Shown: positions 63,991 to 64,000 of the stretch, one piece after another
Position numbering within the stretch: position 1 is the stretch's first letter
How the letters are laid out: every line of letters starts with the position of its first letter
DNA from: [Lactobacillus] rogosae
Lineage (GTDB): Bacteria; Bacillota; Clostridia; Lachnospirales; Lachnospiraceae
Reading direction: 5' to 3'
Length of the DNA: 64,000 nucleotides
NCBI GenBank assembly: GCA_900112995.1
Contig: FONU01000005.1
Span: 1 to 64,000, forward strand
The notes under the pieces: generated by a model
What the model was told of the DNA's origin: nothing
Database searches by the model: none
The model's input: only the letters and a program-made list of their open reading frames with translations
Made by a program: the position numbers and the translations under genes

Positions 63991-64000
63991 TCAGGCATTC

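Overview
The window looks like a piece of chromosome from a low-GC, anaerobic, Gram-positive bacterium of the Lachnospiraceae (Clostridia). Pointers are the strong AGGAGG-type ribosome sites, several TTG/GTG starts, a set of sporulation genes (spoIID, spoIIP, gpr, a SpoVB-like flippase, a GerMN lipoprotein), a DUF5688-type protein, and a cytosolic pectin methylesterase as in pectin-using gut species such as Lachnospira (Eubacterium) eligens. The family assignment is inference from gene content; I ran no search. There is no transposase, integrase, phage gene or CRISPR array. Most genes lie on the minus strand.

Layout. 1-760: 5' end of a 16S rRNA gene on the minus strand with its leader and promoter. 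759-4137: coenzyme A genes (coaBC, coaX) and the tRNA methylthiotransferase mtaB. 4224-4454: an HPr-like protein lacking the phospho-accepting His. 4539-11676: a housekeeping operon scpA-scpB-M18 aminopeptidase-prmA-rsmE-cysteine desulfurase-thiI. 11813-12119: four tandem 67-68 bp repeats, each with a perfect hairpin, in front of yihY. 13232-17190: a SpoIID-domain protein, a terminated structured RNA (probable 6S RNA) and a sigma-like protein lacking the promoter-reading parts. 17328-20342: an RpiB-type isomerase, bioY under a BirA operator, an acetyltransferase and pectin methylesterase. 20391-23635: a two-component system with a lipoprotein. 23807-27060: a membrane protein, a YbaK deacylase, a cytidylate-kinase-like protein and a MATE exporter behind two tandem leader terminators. 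27348-36217: tmRNA, smpB, rnr, secG and the glycolytic block gpmI, tpiA, pgk, gap, each with its own terminators or promoters. 36414-42590: Na/Pi cotransporter, histidinol-phosphatase-like PHP protein, a second cysteine desulfurase, a SpoVB-like flippase and a small unknown protein. 42621-43170: a YefM-YoeB toxin-antitoxin pair. 43609-47372: metA, ligA, rluF-like. 47660-48652: tRNA-Arg(CCG) facing a DUF5688-type gene. 49030-53017: pepD, spoIIP, gpr. 53343-53606: rpsT on the plus strand. 53686-61034: an operon comEA-response regulator-histidine kinase-GerMN lipoprotein-comEC-holA. 61252-63990: a YfhO-type membrane protein.

How the genes connect. tmRNA, SmpB and RNase R form the trans-translation rescue set. 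ThiI receives sulfur from the neighbouring cysteine desulfurase. ScpA and ScpB are partners of SMC. The regulator-kinase-GerMN lipoprotein trio resembles the MtrA-MtrB-LpqB module of Actinobacteria, but here it sits between the DNA-uptake genes comEA and comEC. The points most worth a second look are that operon, the sigma-like protein beside the structured RNA, the hairpin repeat array, the double attenuator in front of the MATE gene, and the His-less HPr.
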